Positions 33,217 to 42,119 of a stretch of 64,000 nt of DNA are shown piece by piece. The stretch is taken from contig JADJLT010000001.1 of the NCBI GenBank assembly GCA_016709965.1, forward strand, positions 1 through 64,000. Direction: 5' to 3'. The notes beneath the pieces were generated by a model. It ran no database searches. It was not told the DNA's origin and was given only the letters and a program-made list of their open reading frames with translations. How positions within the stretch are numbered: the stretch's first letter is position 1; the number at the start of each line of letters is the position of its first letter. The position numbers and the translations under genes are program-made. This stretch comes from Betaproteobacteria bacterium (GTDB lineage: Bacteria > Pseudomonadota > Gammaproteobacteria > Burkholderiales > Rhodocyclaceae).

Positions 33217-34542
33217 TCAGCCTGTCGGCGGGCCCTCGGTCAGATGACTCATGCGTCGGTACAAGGTCCGTTCGGACATACCCAAATGCTGCGCCAAAGC
33301 TCGGCGGCTGCCATCAAAGCGACGGATTTCGTCGGCCAGCTCCCGGTCGTCGAGTTTAGGTTTACGGGCCTTGCGTGGCTTTTCGCCAGAGAGCAGTGCT
33401 AGCGAAAGCGGCATTTGGCCGCCTGACAAGTGGTTGAGTTGAATTTCATCCCCATCGCACAGCAGGCAGGCACGTTCGAGCATGTTGCGCAGTTCGCGAA
33501 CATTACCGGGGAAGGCGTAACCCCTCAGCCAGTCAATAGCAGCTGCTGACAGGCGCAGAGTGCGACCGCCGGCAACTCGGTGCAGCAGGCTCTCGGCCAG
33601 CAGGATGACATCCTCGCCACGGTCGCGCAGCGCCGGTAACAGAATCGGGAAGACATTCAGGCGATAGAACAGATCCTGGCGGAAACTGCCTTTTTCGATC
33701 ATCTCGGCCAGCGGACGATGTGTTGCCGAGATAATGCGAATCTCGGCCTGGCGAAGTTCCGGCGAGCCGACCCGGCGGAAGGTGCCGGTTTCCAGCAGGC
33801 GCAGCAGCTTGACCTGAATCGACAGCGGAATGTCGCCAACCTCGTCGAGAAACAGCGTGCCGCCCGATGCCGCTTCGATCAGTCCGGTCTTGCGCGCCGT
33901 GGCCCCAGTGAAGGCGCCGCGCTCGTGGCCGAACAGTTCACTTTCAAACAGTGTTTCGGCCAGCCCGGAGCAATCGACGGCAACAAAGGGCCGTTCGGCC
34001 CGGCGGCTGAATTGATGGATGGCATTGGCGGCCAGTTCCTTGCCGGTACCCGACTCACCCTGCAGCAGGACCGCAGCATCGGAAGGTGCGACGCGGCCGA
34101 TCATCTCCATCATGTTCAGGAAGGGGGGGGAGCGTCCGATCAGGCTATAGGCATGATTGTCGCAACGGGTGACGGCAAATGGTTCGAGTTTCTCGATGTA
34201 GAAGACGATTTCCCCGTGCCCATCGCGGATGGGAGACAACTCGATGTTCTCGAAGTGCTCGCCAAGGCGGGTGTGATGGACGTGGGTGACGCGCTCGCGT
34301 TGTCCCGAAATCAGACTGCGCTGCAGGGGGCAGGACTCGCCGGCCTGGTCGCAGGGCACCGTGTAGCGGTGCGATACGTCGTAGCAGGTACGGCCGACCA
34401 CGTCCTGGTCGCTGACCCACTTGGAGCGAAAGGCATCGTTTGCGGCCAGAATCCGATAGTGGCGATCGCACAGGATGTGTGGTTCGTCGAGATTTTCCAG
34501 AAAGGAAATCAACTCGCTCGGTGGATTCGGGGTGTCTGCCAT
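33217..34542 (-). CDS. Sigma-54-dependent activator with Cys-rich PAS domain
   Basis: 441 residues from MADTPNPPSELISFLENLDE. The N-terminal PAS domain contains GRTCYDVSHRYTVPCDQAGE followed by SCPLQ, a C-x4-H-x4-PC-x6-CPL pattern that could bind a metal or iron-sulfur cluster. The AAA+ domain has GESGTGKE, GAFTGA (ERGAFTGATARK), LFLDEVGDIPL and RQDLFYRLNVFP. The Fis-like end is SRRALAQHLGMSERTLYRRM. It lies divergent from cydPABX; the spacer holds a repeated CTGCCA/TGGCAG array and a sigma-54-like promoter, so it probably activates the cytochrome bd operon in response to oxygen, redox or NO. That signal is inferred. Confidence 0.85.
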   Translation of the reverse strand: MADTPNPPSELISFLENLDEPHILCDRHYRILAANDAFRSKWVSDQDVVGRTCYDVSHRYTVPCDQAGESCPLQRSLISGQRERVTHVHHTRLGEHFENIELSPIRDGHGEIVFYIEKLEPFAVTRCDNHAYSLIGRSPPFLNMMEMIGRVAPSDAAVLLQGESGTGKELAANAIHQFSRRAERPFVAVDCSGLAETLFESELFGHERGAFTGATARKTGLIEAASGGTLFLDEVGDIPLSIQVKLLRLLETGTFRRVGSPELRQAEIRIISATHRPLAEMIEKGSFRQDLFYRLNVFPILLPALRDRGEDVILLAESLLHRVAGGRTLRLSAAAIDWLRGYAFPGNVRELRNMLERACLLCDGDEIQLNHLSGGQMPLSLALLSGEKPRKARKPKLDDRELADEIRRFDGSRRALAQHLGMSERTLYRRMSHLTEGPPTG

Positions 34543-34555
34543 ATCTCTCCTTGTA

Positions 34556-34620
34556 CTGCCAATATCTGCCACATCTACCGCCAAAACTGCCACGATATAT
34601 TTTGGCAGAAAGTTTGGCAG
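34556..34620. promoter_or_regulatory. CTGCCA/TGGCAG array (candidate activator sites)
   Basis: CTGCCA at 34556, 34566 and 34587; the inverse TGGCAG at 34603 and 34615. A further CTGCCA overlaps the regulator's start codon (34536). The array lies 65 bp and more upstream of the sigma-54-like element of the cyd operon and just upstream of the regulator gene, the usual place for enhancer sites and autoregulation. Confidence 0.5.
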
Positions 34621-34684
34621 ATGCCTTAAATATTTTTCCCCGTCAAATCATTCGCTTATCAATCTGCTTCCATGCCGTGCCGGC

Positions 34685-34700
34685 TGGCACGAGTATTGAT
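34685..34700 (+). promoter_or_regulatory. Sigma-54-like promoter of the cyd operon
   Basis: TGGCACGAGTATTGAT: perfect -24 element, -12 element TTGA in place of TTGC, correct spacing. Predicted start near 34712, about 95 bp before cydP. Confidence 0.5.
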
Positions 34701-34807
34701 AAGTATTGTCTGATATTCAGTGGATTGTCTGGCGATCAGTCACCACTCCCCGCCTGAACCAACTGCCGGAGATTTCATGGCCACACCGATGTGGCCAGAA
34801 TAAATCA

Positions 34808-35002
34808 ATGAATCTTAAAGATCGAAAGCTGCGCAACGATATCGCTCTGGTCATCGTCATCAAATTGATGCTGATCATGGCCTTGTGGTGGCTTTTCTTC
34901 CGGGGAGCAGACGTCAGTGTCGACGATGCGGCTGCCGCCGCCCATCTGCTCAGCTCCCCAACACCTCATATTTCTATCAATGGAGAACCCCATGCTCAGT
35001 GA
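34808..35002 (+). CDS. cydP: Cytochrome bd small subunit CydP
   Basis: 64 residues: MNLKDRKLRNDIALVIVIKL leads into one transmembrane helix (about 12-32, ending LWWLFFRG) and a short periplasmic tail. Size, single helix and place as first gene before cydA match the CydP family found in proteobacterial cyd operons. Overlaps the cydA start by 11 bp. Role in the oxidase is not settled. Confidence 0.8.
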   Translation: MNLKDRKLRNDIALVIVIKLMLIMALWWLFFRGADVSVDDAAAAAHLLSSPTPHISINGEPHAQ

Positions 35003-36548
35003 GCAACTTGTCGATCTGTCGCGTCTGCAGTTCGCGGTCACCGCCCTTTACCACTTCTTGTTCGTACCGCTGACTATCGGCATGACCTGGATACTGGTCA
35101 TCATGGAGTCGGTGTACGTGATGACCGGCAAAGCCGTTTACAAGGACATGACCCGCTTCTGGGGCAAGTTGTTCGGCATCAATTTCGCGCTCGGCGTCAC
35201 CACCGGCATCACCATGGAGTTCCAGTTCGGCACCAACTGGGCCTATTACTCGCATTACGTCGGTGACATTTTCGGTGCGCCGCTGGCCATCGAGGGGTTG
35301 ATGGCCTTCTTCCTTGAATCAACCTTCATCGGCCTGTTCTTCTTTGGCTGGGATCGGGTGTCGCGCAAGCAGCATCTGCTGATTACCATCTTGATGGCTG
35401 TCGGTACCAATCTGTCGGCATTGTGGATTCTGATTGCCAACGGCTGGATGCAGAACCCGGTCGGCGCCGAATTCAGTTACGTGACGATGCGCATGGAAAT
35501 GGTCGATTTCGCAGCCGTCCTGTTCAACCCGGACGCCCAGGCCAAATTCGTGCATACCGTGTCCGCCGGCTATGTCACGGGCGCGATGTTCGTGTTGTCG
35601 ATCTCCGCCTTTTACCTGCTGCGCGGCCGGGATGTCGAGTTTGCCAAGAAGAGTTTCCGCATCGCCGCCGCCTTCGGATTTGCATCGATTTGTTCGGTCA
35701 TCGTACTCGGTGACGAGTCCGGCTACACCGTTGGTGAAGCGCAGCAGACCAAGCTGGCGGCGATGGAAGCGATGTGGGAAACCGAACCGGCACCGGCCTC
35801 ATTCAACCTGATCGCCATCCCCAACGAAGCTGAGATGAAGAACGATTTTGCCATCGAAATCCCTTGGGTCATGGGCTTGATCGGTACCCGCTCGCTGGAC
35901 AAGCAGATCCCCGGTATCAAGGAAATCCGGATCAAGAATCGCGAACGGATCATTTCCGGCATGAGCGCCGTGACCGCCCTCGAAGCACTGCGCAAGAATC
36001 AGAGCGATGTCGCCATGCAAACTGCCTTCGAGGCGCACAAGGCGGATCTCGGCTTCGGGCTGCTGCTCAAGAAATACGTCAGCAATATGCGCGACGTGAC
36101 GCCTGAAATCATCGACAAGGCCGTGGCCGATACCATTCCGCGCGTCACCCTGATGTTCTGGGGCTTTCGCCTGATGGTCGGCTTCGGTTTCCTGATGCTG
36201 GCACTGTTCTCGGCCGCTCTTTTCTACTCGATCAAGGGCTGTTTTGCCGAACGACGCTGGCTGTTGCGCAGCGCCCTGTGGCTGCTGCCGCTGCCCTGGC
36301 TGTCCTGCGAACTGGGCTGGTTTGTCGCCGAATACGGCCGCCAGCCGTGGACCATCTACGGCGTGCTGCCCACCCACCTGTCGGTATCGACGCTGTCGGT
36401 GAATAGTCTTTACGGTTCGCTGGCCGGCTTCATCGGCTTTTACACCGTGCTGCTGATCGTCGAGATGTACCTGATGATCAAGTTCGCCAAGCAGGGGCCG
36501 GGCAGTCTCGGCACCGGCCGTTACGACAACGAATATGCCCACGCCTGA
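34992..36548 (+). CDS. cydA: Cytochrome bd ubiquinol oxidase subunit I
   Basis: 518 residues from MLSEQLVDLSRLQFAVTALY. Haem ligands and motifs are in place: His in ALYHFLFVPLTIG, the EFQFGTNW segment, VHTVSAGYV, WFVAEYGRQPW before the last helices. A long quinol loop (about 250-370) with FNLIAIPNEAEMKNDFAIEI and LGFGLLLKKY makes it the L subtype like E. coli CydA. It reduces oxygen to water with high affinity without pumping protons. Start chosen from the GGAG ribosome site and the family N-terminus. Confidence 0.96.
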   Translation: MLSEQLVDLSRLQFAVTALYHFLFVPLTIGMTWILVIMESVYVMTGKAVYKDMTRFWGKLFGINFALGVTTGITMEFQFGTNWAYYSHYVGDIFGAPLAIEGLMAFFLESTFIGLFFFGWDRVSRKQHLLITILMAVGTNLSALWILIANGWMQNPVGAEFSYVTMRMEMVDFAAVLFNPDAQAKFVHTVSAGYVTGAMFVLSISAFYLLRGRDVEFAKKSFRIAAAFGFASICSVIVLGDESGYTVGEAQQTKLAAMEAMWETEPAPASFNLIAIPNEAEMKNDFAIEIPWVMGLIGTRSLDKQIPGIKEIRIKNRERIISGMSAVTALEALRKNQSDVAMQTAFEAHKADLGFGLLLKKYVSNMRDVTPEIIDKAVADTIPRVTLMFWGFRLMVGFGFLMLALFSAALFYSIKGCFAERRWLLRSALWLLPLPWLSCELGWFVAEYGRQPWTIYGVLPTHLSVSTLSVNSLYGSLAGFIGFYTVLLIVEMYLMIKFAKQGPGSLGTGRYDNEYAHA

Positions 36549-36557
36549 GGAAAGATC

Positions 36558-37700
36558 ATGATCTTCGATTACCCCACCCTGAAATTCATCTGGTGGCTGC
36601 TGGTCGGCGTGCTGCTGGTCGGTTTCGCCATCATGGACGGCCATGACATGGGCGTCGGCACCTTGCTGCCTTTCGTGGCCAAGGAGGACGTCGAGCGCCG
36701 CGTCGTCATCAACACCGTCGGCCCGCACTGGGACGGCAACCAGGTTTGGTTCATCACCGCTGGCGGGGCTATCTTTGCCGCCTGGCCGCTGGTCTATGCG
36801 ACGGCATTTTCCGGATTCTACTGGGCGATGCTGGCGGTGCTCTGGGCCTTGTTCTTCCGGCCGGTCGGTTTCGACTACCGGAGCAAGATTGACAATACCA
36901 CCTGGCGTACGGTCTGGGACTGGGGCCTGTTCATCGGCGGTGCCGTGCCGCCGCTGATCTTCGGCGTTGCGTTCGGCAACCTGTTTCAGGGTGTTCCCTT
37001 CAGTTTTGCCGACAACCTGATGTCGACCTACACCGGTAGTTTCTGGGGCTTGCTCAATCCATTCGCGCTGCTTTGTGGCGTGGTGTCGACCGCGATGATC
37101 ACTTTTCATGGCGCCATCTATCTGATGCATCGCACCGAGGGCAGCATCCAGCAACGGGCGCAAACGGCCATGCTGATTTTTGGCAGTCTGCTGCTGGTGA
37201 CATTTTCGGCTGCCGGTGTCTGGCTCTGGCAGGGGATAGAAGGATATGCCATTACCTCGGCGGTCGATCCGGCGGCGTTGCCCAATCCGCTGGCCAAGAC
37301 AGTCGTTCGCGAAGCCGGCGCCTGGCTGGCCAATTACAGTAAATATCCCGCCACTCTGGCGCTGCCCGTACTCGCCTATCTCGGCACGCTCGCAGCGATG
37401 CGGCTTGCCGTCCATCGGCGGACGTTGTCGGCCTTTGTCGCCTCGTCTCTGGCCATCGTCGGTGTCATCGGCACAGCCGGTGCCTCGCTCTTTCCCTTCA
37501 TCATGCCGTCATCCAGCGATATGCGCTCCAGCCTGACGGTCTGGGACAGCGTGTCCAGCCACCTGACGCTGAACATCATGCTGTGGGCGACGCTGATTTT
37601 CATGCCCATCATCATCATCTACACCAGCTGGGCCTACCAGGTCATGGCCGGCAAGGTAACGACTGCCTACATCCGCGAAAACGAACATGCGGCGTATTGA
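36558..37700 (+). CDS. cydB: Cytochrome bd ubiquinol oxidase subunit II
   Basis: 380 residues, about eight to nine transmembrane helices. It begins MIFDYPTLKFIWWLLVGVLL, followed by FAIMDGHDMGVGTLLPF, NTVGPHWDGNQVWFITAGGA and RPVGFDYRSK, all hallmark CydB segments. Nine bases after cydA with an AGGAAAG ribosome site. Confidence 0.96.
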   Translation: MIFDYPTLKFIWWLLVGVLLVGFAIMDGHDMGVGTLLPFVAKEDVERRVVINTVGPHWDGNQVWFITAGGAIFAAWPLVYATAFSGFYWAMLAVLWALFFRPVGFDYRSKIDNTTWRTVWDWGLFIGGAVPPLIFGVAFGNLFQGVPFSFADNLMSTYTGSFWGLLNPFALLCGVVSTAMITFHGAIYLMHRTEGSIQQRAQTAMLIFGSLLLVTFSAAGVWLWQGIEGYAITSAVDPAALPNPLAKTVVREAGAWLANYSKYPATLALPVLAYLGTLAAMRLAVHRRTLSAFVASSLAIVGVIGTAGASLFPFIMPSSSDMRSSLTVWDSVSSHLTLNIMLWATLIFMPIIIIYTSWAYQVMAGKVTTAYIRENEHAAY

Positions 37701-37799
37701 TCAAACTTTTGCATGAATCGATGCGGCGCGTCAGGCGTGCCGCGCCAACTTTTAAGCGCCTGCGCATTCTGCAGGTCAGGTTCTGAAAGGAAAGACAAG

Positions 37800-37922
37800 A
37801 TGTGGTATTTCACGTGGGTTCTCGGCATCGGCTTCGCTGTTTTGCTCGCCATCCTCAATGCCCTGTGGGGTGAGAACGAGGAGGCGCGCAAGGCTTCCCG
37901 TGGTCCCGGCAATGGACACTGA
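37800..37922 (+). CDS. cydX: Cytochrome bd small subunit CydX
   Basis: 40 residues, MWYFTWVLGIGFAVLLAILN then ALWGENEEA, the conserved CydX pattern: one helix with W-Y at the start and the W-x-E end. Needed for a stable oxidase in E. coli. Ribosome site GAAAGG upstream; 99 bp after cydB. Overlaps ybgE. Confidence 0.92.
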   Translation: MWYFTWVLGIGFAVLLAILNALWGENEEARKASRGPGNGH

Positions 37923-38238
37923 AACGTCGCAGCCAGTGATGGACGACGAGCAGAGCGGATTGCCCGGGATGGCGCTTCTGCCGTTCCTTGTTGCCCTGGT
38001 GCTACTTGGCCTGCTGACCGTCTGGCCGGCGATTGCCACCGATACAGATGGCCGCGCAGACCATCTGACCGCGCTCTTGCTGCTGTGGTCGATGAGCGCC
38101 GGCTTCGTTCGCGGTGTCGGCTTTGTTCCGCAACATTTGATTCCACGCTGGCTGCTATCTGGCGGCGCCTGTCTGGTCGCCCTGGCCCTGGCGATTGTCC
38201 GCCTCGCTTCCTGCGGTCGACTGGATTTTTTGACGTAA
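37912..38238 (+). CDS. ybgE: Cyd operon protein YbgE
   Basis: 108 residues, three predicted transmembrane helices (LLPFLVALVLLGLLTVWPAI, LTALLLLWSMSAGFVRGVGF, LLSGGACLVALALAIVRLAS). The GFVRGVGFVPQ segment and location right after cydX fit YbgE, a membrane protein of unknown role kept in cyd operons. Its start overlaps the cydX end by 11 bp. Confidence 0.85.
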   Translation: MDTETSQPVMDDEQSGLPGMALLPFLVALVLLGLLTVWPAIATDTDGRADHLTALLLLWSMSAGFVRGVGFVPQHLIPRWLLSGGACLVALALAIVRLASCGRLDFLT

Positions 38239-38257
38239 ATTGAAAGGATTATTCCCC

Positions 38258-38620
38258 ATGCAAATCGCTGTTACCAGCCAAAACCGCAAGACCGTGACCG
38301 AACATGCCGGCAAGTGCCGAAAGTTCTGGATTTATGATATCAAAGCCGGCCGCGTCGTCAGTCGTCAACTGGTCGAACTCGGCATCGAGCACAGTTTTCA
38401 CGCCAGTCACGACGCCTTTCCGGTTCAGCTCGCCAATATCAATGCGCTGATTACCGGCAGCATGGGCAATGGCCTCTATCAACGTTTGATGCAGCAAGGC
38501 GTTAAGCCGGTGATCACTGTGGAAGAAGATCCCGATACCGCCGTGCAGGGTTATCTGAACAACACGCTCGACCTGTTCCCGGTGGGGCATCATGCGTGCG
38601 AGGGCCACGCCCATCATTGA
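38258..38620 (+). CDS. NifX/NifB-type cofactor-binding domain protein
   Basis: 120 residues. The dinitrogenase iron-molybdenum cofactor fold: MQIAVTSQNRKTVTEHAGKC with RKFWIYDI, then ALITGSMGNGLYQRLMQQGV and a His-rich tail (GHHACEGHAHH). Relatives carry FeMo-cofactor precursors or other metal clusters. Here it trails the cyd operon by 19 bp and may be co-transcribed. No nitrogenase genes are in the window, so a nitrogen-fixation role is not shown. Confidence 0.8.
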   Translation: MQIAVTSQNRKTVTEHAGKCRKFWIYDIKAGRVVSRQLVELGIEHSFHASHDAFPVQLANINALITGSMGNGLYQRLMQQGVKPVITVEEDPDTAVQGYLNNTLDLFPVGHHACEGHAHH

Positions 38621-38809
38621 TCTGGCACCTGGGTCTTGTCCAAAAACGTTTGGCGCACCGCCAGCTGCGTGACCCAGGACACAGAGCTTTATTTTGATAA
38701 ACATTAGAATTTACTGAAATACGGCATTCCAGCGATAGCGGAGATTGTTCTTCTGCCAGTGCTCAGCGATCGCCAAATTGTCCTCTATAAATTCTTTGTC
38801 ACCGGAAAA

Positions 38810-39955
38810 ATGGCCATGGCTGCCGAACAACCCCGAATCTTCATCCTTGGCGCCAGTTTCGCTGCGCTGACGGCGGCGCGTGAATTACGCCGTCGGGCGC
38901 CAAAAGCCGTGATCACCCTGGTCGCGCCAAAGGCGGAATTCGTCTATCTGCCGAGCATGATCTGGATACCGGCGGGCATTCGCAAAGGTAGCGACCTGAT
39001 TGTTCCACTGGCCCATTTCCTGAAGAAATACGCGCTGGAATTTATTGCCACCAAGGTGACCGGGCTGCGTGACGGTGGTCGAACGGTCGTCACGGAACGC
39101 GGTGCATTTGCCAACGACGGCTTGGTGGTTGCCACCGGTGGCCGCTTTCTAAAGGGCATGCCGGGCATCGAGCACGCTTTGACGCTGTGCGAAGGCGTGT
39201 CGGCGGCTGAGAGCATTGCCCAACGTCTGCGCGACATGCCTGGCGGCCATGTTGCCTTCGGTTTTGGTGGCAATCCGAAAGAGCCGTCAGCCATGCGCGG
39301 TGGGCCGATGTTCGAATTGCTGTTTGGTGTCGATACCATGCTACGCCAGCAGGGGCGGCGCGATCGCTTCCATCTGAGTTTTTTCAATGCCGCCGCCGAG
39401 CCGGGCAAACGACTGGGCGCCAAGGCAGTGCAAAGCCTGCTGGCTGAAATGGGCCGTCGGAATATCGATACCCATCTGGGCGAGAAGATTCTTTCATTCA
39501 CCGACAAGGCGGTAATACGTGAAGGCGGTGAATTGCCGGCTGACCTGATCCTGTTCATGCCAGGGCTGACCGGGCCGATCTGGGCTGCTGATGCGGGTGT
39601 CCCCTTGTCGGATGGCGGCTTTTTTCCGGCCGACGAATTCTGTGCAGTAAAGGGTATGGACAAAGTGTTTGTTGCCGGCGATGCAGGTAGTTACCCCGGC
39701 CCGGACTGGTTACCCAAACAGGCACACATGGCCGACCTGCAGGCCCGCGCCGCTGCCGAGAACCTCCTTCTGGCTATGGCTGGCAAGCCGGCCAAAGCCA
39801 AACCGAGGCCGGAACTGATCTGCATTGTTGATGCCGTCAACACCGGCATGCTGGTTTATCGTGACGCCAAACGCAGCATGATGCTGCCATCACTACGGAT
39901 TTTTCACTGGGCCAAGCGCTATTTCGAAACGCACTATCTGCGCGAGTTTCGCTGA
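38810..39955 (+). CDS. FAD-dependent oxidoreductase, sulfide:quinone reductase-like
   Basis: 381 residues. The N-terminal dinucleotide-binding segment is IFILGASFAALTAARELRRR (a GxSxAA variant). Further motifs: VVATGGRFLKGMPG, LILFMPGLTGP and the FAD-contact DKVFVAGDAGSYPGPDWLPK with KQAHMADLQARAAAENLL, as in SQR and type II NADH dehydrogenases. The catalytic cysteine pair of true SQRs is not obvious, so substrate is uncertain. Membrane association through the C-terminal helix is possible. The 190 bp upstream contain an unproven promoter. Confidence 0.75.
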   Translation: MAMAAEQPRIFILGASFAALTAARELRRRAPKAVITLVAPKAEFVYLPSMIWIPAGIRKGSDLIVPLAHFLKKYALEFIATKVTGLRDGGRTVVTERGAFANDGLVVATGGRFLKGMPGIEHALTLCEGVSAAESIAQRLRDMPGGHVAFGFGGNPKEPSAMRGGPMFELLFGVDTMLRQQGRRDRFHLSFFNAAAEPGKRLGAKAVQSLLAEMGRRNIDTHLGEKILSFTDKAVIREGGELPADLILFMPGLTGPIWAADAGVPLSDGGFFPADEFCAVKGMDKVFVAGDAGSYPGPDWLPKQAHMADLQARAAAENLLLAMAGKPAKAKPRPELICIVDAVNTGMLVYRDAKRSMMLPSLRIFHWAKRYFETHYLREFR

Positions 39956-40042
39956 ATGATTTTATTGCGCCGATTATCTAATATCCGGTCACCCCGCCAA
40001 GGTCAGCTTTTCAGCGGAGGCAGGGCGAACGTCAAGTTCGAT

Positions 40043-42034
40043 TCAATAGCGGGCTGAAAGCGCCTTGGAGATTCGGTAGCGCGCCACCGTTGTCTTCGGC
40101 ACCTTGCCGGAAAACCAGCTACGCACATCCTCATCCAGCCCGATGCCGTGCATGTAGTTGTAGAGCGCCTTGTTCAGCGCCTTGCCCAAGCTGTCGTGGT
40201 CGACCCCGGTCGGGTCGGTGAAGTCGACATCGTTGGAGGCGAAGCTGATCGGCGGCAGGGCCTTGAGCTTGATGCCGTATTCGGCCGGATTGAGGCCGAC
40301 CGGTGAATGCACGGTGCACGCGAAGCGGTGGAAGAAACCGGACTGGATGCAACCTTCGGCGAACAACTGGCGGACGTATTCGAGCGCATCGACCGTGTCT
40401 TGCACCGTTTGCGTCGGGAAGCCGTACATCAGGTAGGCGTGCACCAGCACGCCGGCCTCGCTGAAGGCACGGGTAACGCGGGCGACCTGGTCGACTGACA
40501 CGCCTTTTTTCATCAGTGTCAGCAGGCGGTCGGAGGCGACTTCCAGACCGCCGGAAACAGCGATGCAGCCGCTGTCGGCGAGCTGGTTGCATAGTTCGGG
40601 CGAGAACGACTTTTCGAAGCGGATATTGCCCCACCACGAGATGGCGCGATTGCGACGTTGCAGTTCGTCAGCCAGCGATTTCAGGGCTTTCGGCGGGGCC
40701 GCTTCGTCGACGAAATGAAAGCCGGTCTGGCCGGTTTCCTCGATGATGCTTTCGATGCGGTCGACCAACAATGAGGCCGGGGCGCCGTCGTAGCGGCCGA
40801 TATAATCGAGTCCAACATCGCAGAAACTGCATTTTTTCCAGTAGCAGCCGTGGGCGACGGTCAGCTTGTTCCAGCGTCCGTCCGACCACAAGCGATGCAT
40901 CGGATTGAGCATATCGAGCAGCGACAGGTAACGGTCGAGCGGCAGGCCGTCCCAGGTCGGCGTGCCGACTTCGGCGAAAGGGATGTCTGGTTCGCCGGTG
41001 TTGAAGTAGCGCACAGTGCCATCAATGCGGGCATAGGTGCGGACCAAACCATTTTCCGGCTTGGCGACCATGATCGGGATGACTCTGGCTGTCGGGTCAT
41101 TCTGTGACGAATCGCAGGACGATTTGGCCGCCTGCTCATTTGGCAAGCTGTAGCCCAGATGTTCGAGCAACGCGAGAATCGGTCGCTCGCCATCATCGAG
41201 CGTGACGTAGTCGACATAATCGAAGACGCGCGGCTCTTTCAGTTCGCGCAACTCGGTATTCACCCAGCCGCCACCGAGCACCGTGACGATTTTCGGGTTG
41301 TGTGCCTTGATCGCCTTGGCCATGCGGAATGCGGCATAGACCGAGCCGGGGAAGGGCACGGAAAGCAGCACGATATCGGGATTGCTACGGTCAACGGCAA
41401 AAATTGTCAATTTTTCAAAAGTGCTGTCGACCAGCGTTGGCGCAGCCGACAAAGCTCTGGCCAGTGGCTCGAACGTCGGCTGGCTGCGGGCCAGCGATTC
41501 GGCGTAGCGGACGAATTCAAAGCGCGGATCGACTGCCTCGCGCAACACGTCTGCGAGATCGTTCAAATACAGCGTGGCCAGATGCCGCGCCCGGTCCTGC
41601 ACGCCGAGCGACCCGAAAGCCCAGGCCAGCGGGTCGCCGCCGTCTTCGTCGATATAAACATCCAGTGGTTCGAAGCGCGGGCCTTCCGGCAGAAAATTTC
41701 GGCCGGCAATGCGAAATCCCATAGACGGATCACGTCCTTGCAGGAAGGCGATGGCTGGGGTCACAGTGGCCAGATAGCGGTCGAATTGCTCGCAAAAATT
41801 GTTGATGACAAGCGTGTGCTTGCGTGGCGGCAAGCCATCTACCCGCTGGCGAATGGCTTTCAGGCCGTCCGGCGAAAAGAGTTCGAGGACCAGTTTGAGC
41901 GCTATGTCCTCCTGCATCGCGTCGATCCCGCGTGAGCGCAGGAAGCCCGTCAAATAGGCCGTGGACGGGTAGGGCGTGTTGAGCTGGGTCATCGGTGGGA
42001 TGACCGAAAGAATTCGGGGTTTGGCTAAGGGCAT
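40043..42034 (-). CDS. B12-binding radical SAM protein
   Basis: 663 residues. An N-terminal cobalamin-type Rossmann region (ILSVIPPMTQLNTPYPSTAY, then DIVLLSVPFPGSVYAAFRMA and VTVLGGGWVNTELRELK) is followed by a radical SAM domain with a C-x4-C-x2-C cluster motif (HGCYWKKCSFCDVGLDY, about 410-425), FHFVDEAAPPKAL, VSGGLEVASDRLLTLMKKGV and MYGFPTQTVQDT. The C-x4-C spacing is usual in this subgroup. Reaction unknown. The stretch LTIFAVDRSN (about 205-215) coincides with a shortened copy of the interspersed repeat. Stand-alone. Confidence 0.82.
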   Translation of the reverse strand: MPLAKPRILSVIPPMTQLNTPYPSTAYLTGFLRSRGIDAMQEDIALKLVLELFSPDGLKAIRQRVDGLPPRKHTLVINNFCEQFDRYLATVTPAIAFLQGRDPSMGFRIAGRNFLPEGPRFEPLDVYIDEDGGDPLAWAFGSLGVQDRARHLATLYLNDLADVLREAVDPRFEFVRYAESLARSQPTFEPLARALSAAPTLVDSTFEKLTIFAVDRSNPDIVLLSVPFPGSVYAAFRMAKAIKAHNPKIVTVLGGGWVNTELRELKEPRVFDYVDYVTLDDGERPILALLEHLGYSLPNEQAAKSSCDSSQNDPTARVIPIMVAKPENGLVRTYARIDGTVRYFNTGEPDIPFAEVGTPTWDGLPLDRYLSLLDMLNPMHRLWSDGRWNKLTVAHGCYWKKCSFCDVGLDYIGRYDGAPASLLVDRIESIIEETGQTGFHFVDEAAPPKALKSLADELQRRNRAISWWGNIRFEKSFSPELCNQLADSGCIAVSGGLEVASDRLLTLMKKGVSVDQVARVTRAFSEAGVLVHAYLMYGFPTQTVQDTVDALEYVRQLFAEGCIQSGFFHRFACTVHSPVGLNPAEYGIKLKALPPISFASNDVDFTDPTGVDHDSLGKALNKALYNYMHGIGLDEDVRSWFSGKVPKTTVARYRISKALSARY
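41386..41417 (-). repeat. Interspersed repeat, partial copy 8 (inside radical SAM gene)
   Basis: CTACGGTCAACGGCAAAAAT then TGTCAATTTTTC: both ends match the family but about ten middle bases are missing. In frame. Confidence 0.5.
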
Positions 42035-42119
42035 GATGGGGCGAATGATAGGCCAAGGTAAGGGCTTTTAGCGCAGTTTCCTTCAGCCGACGCATGCTGA
42101 TTCGGCGCGTCTACGCGCG

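Noticed and set aside
35799..37415. Long minus-strand open frame across cydA/cydB
   Set aside because: Antisense shadow of two well-identified oxidase genes; composition (Gln, His, Asp, Gly) typical of such shadows.
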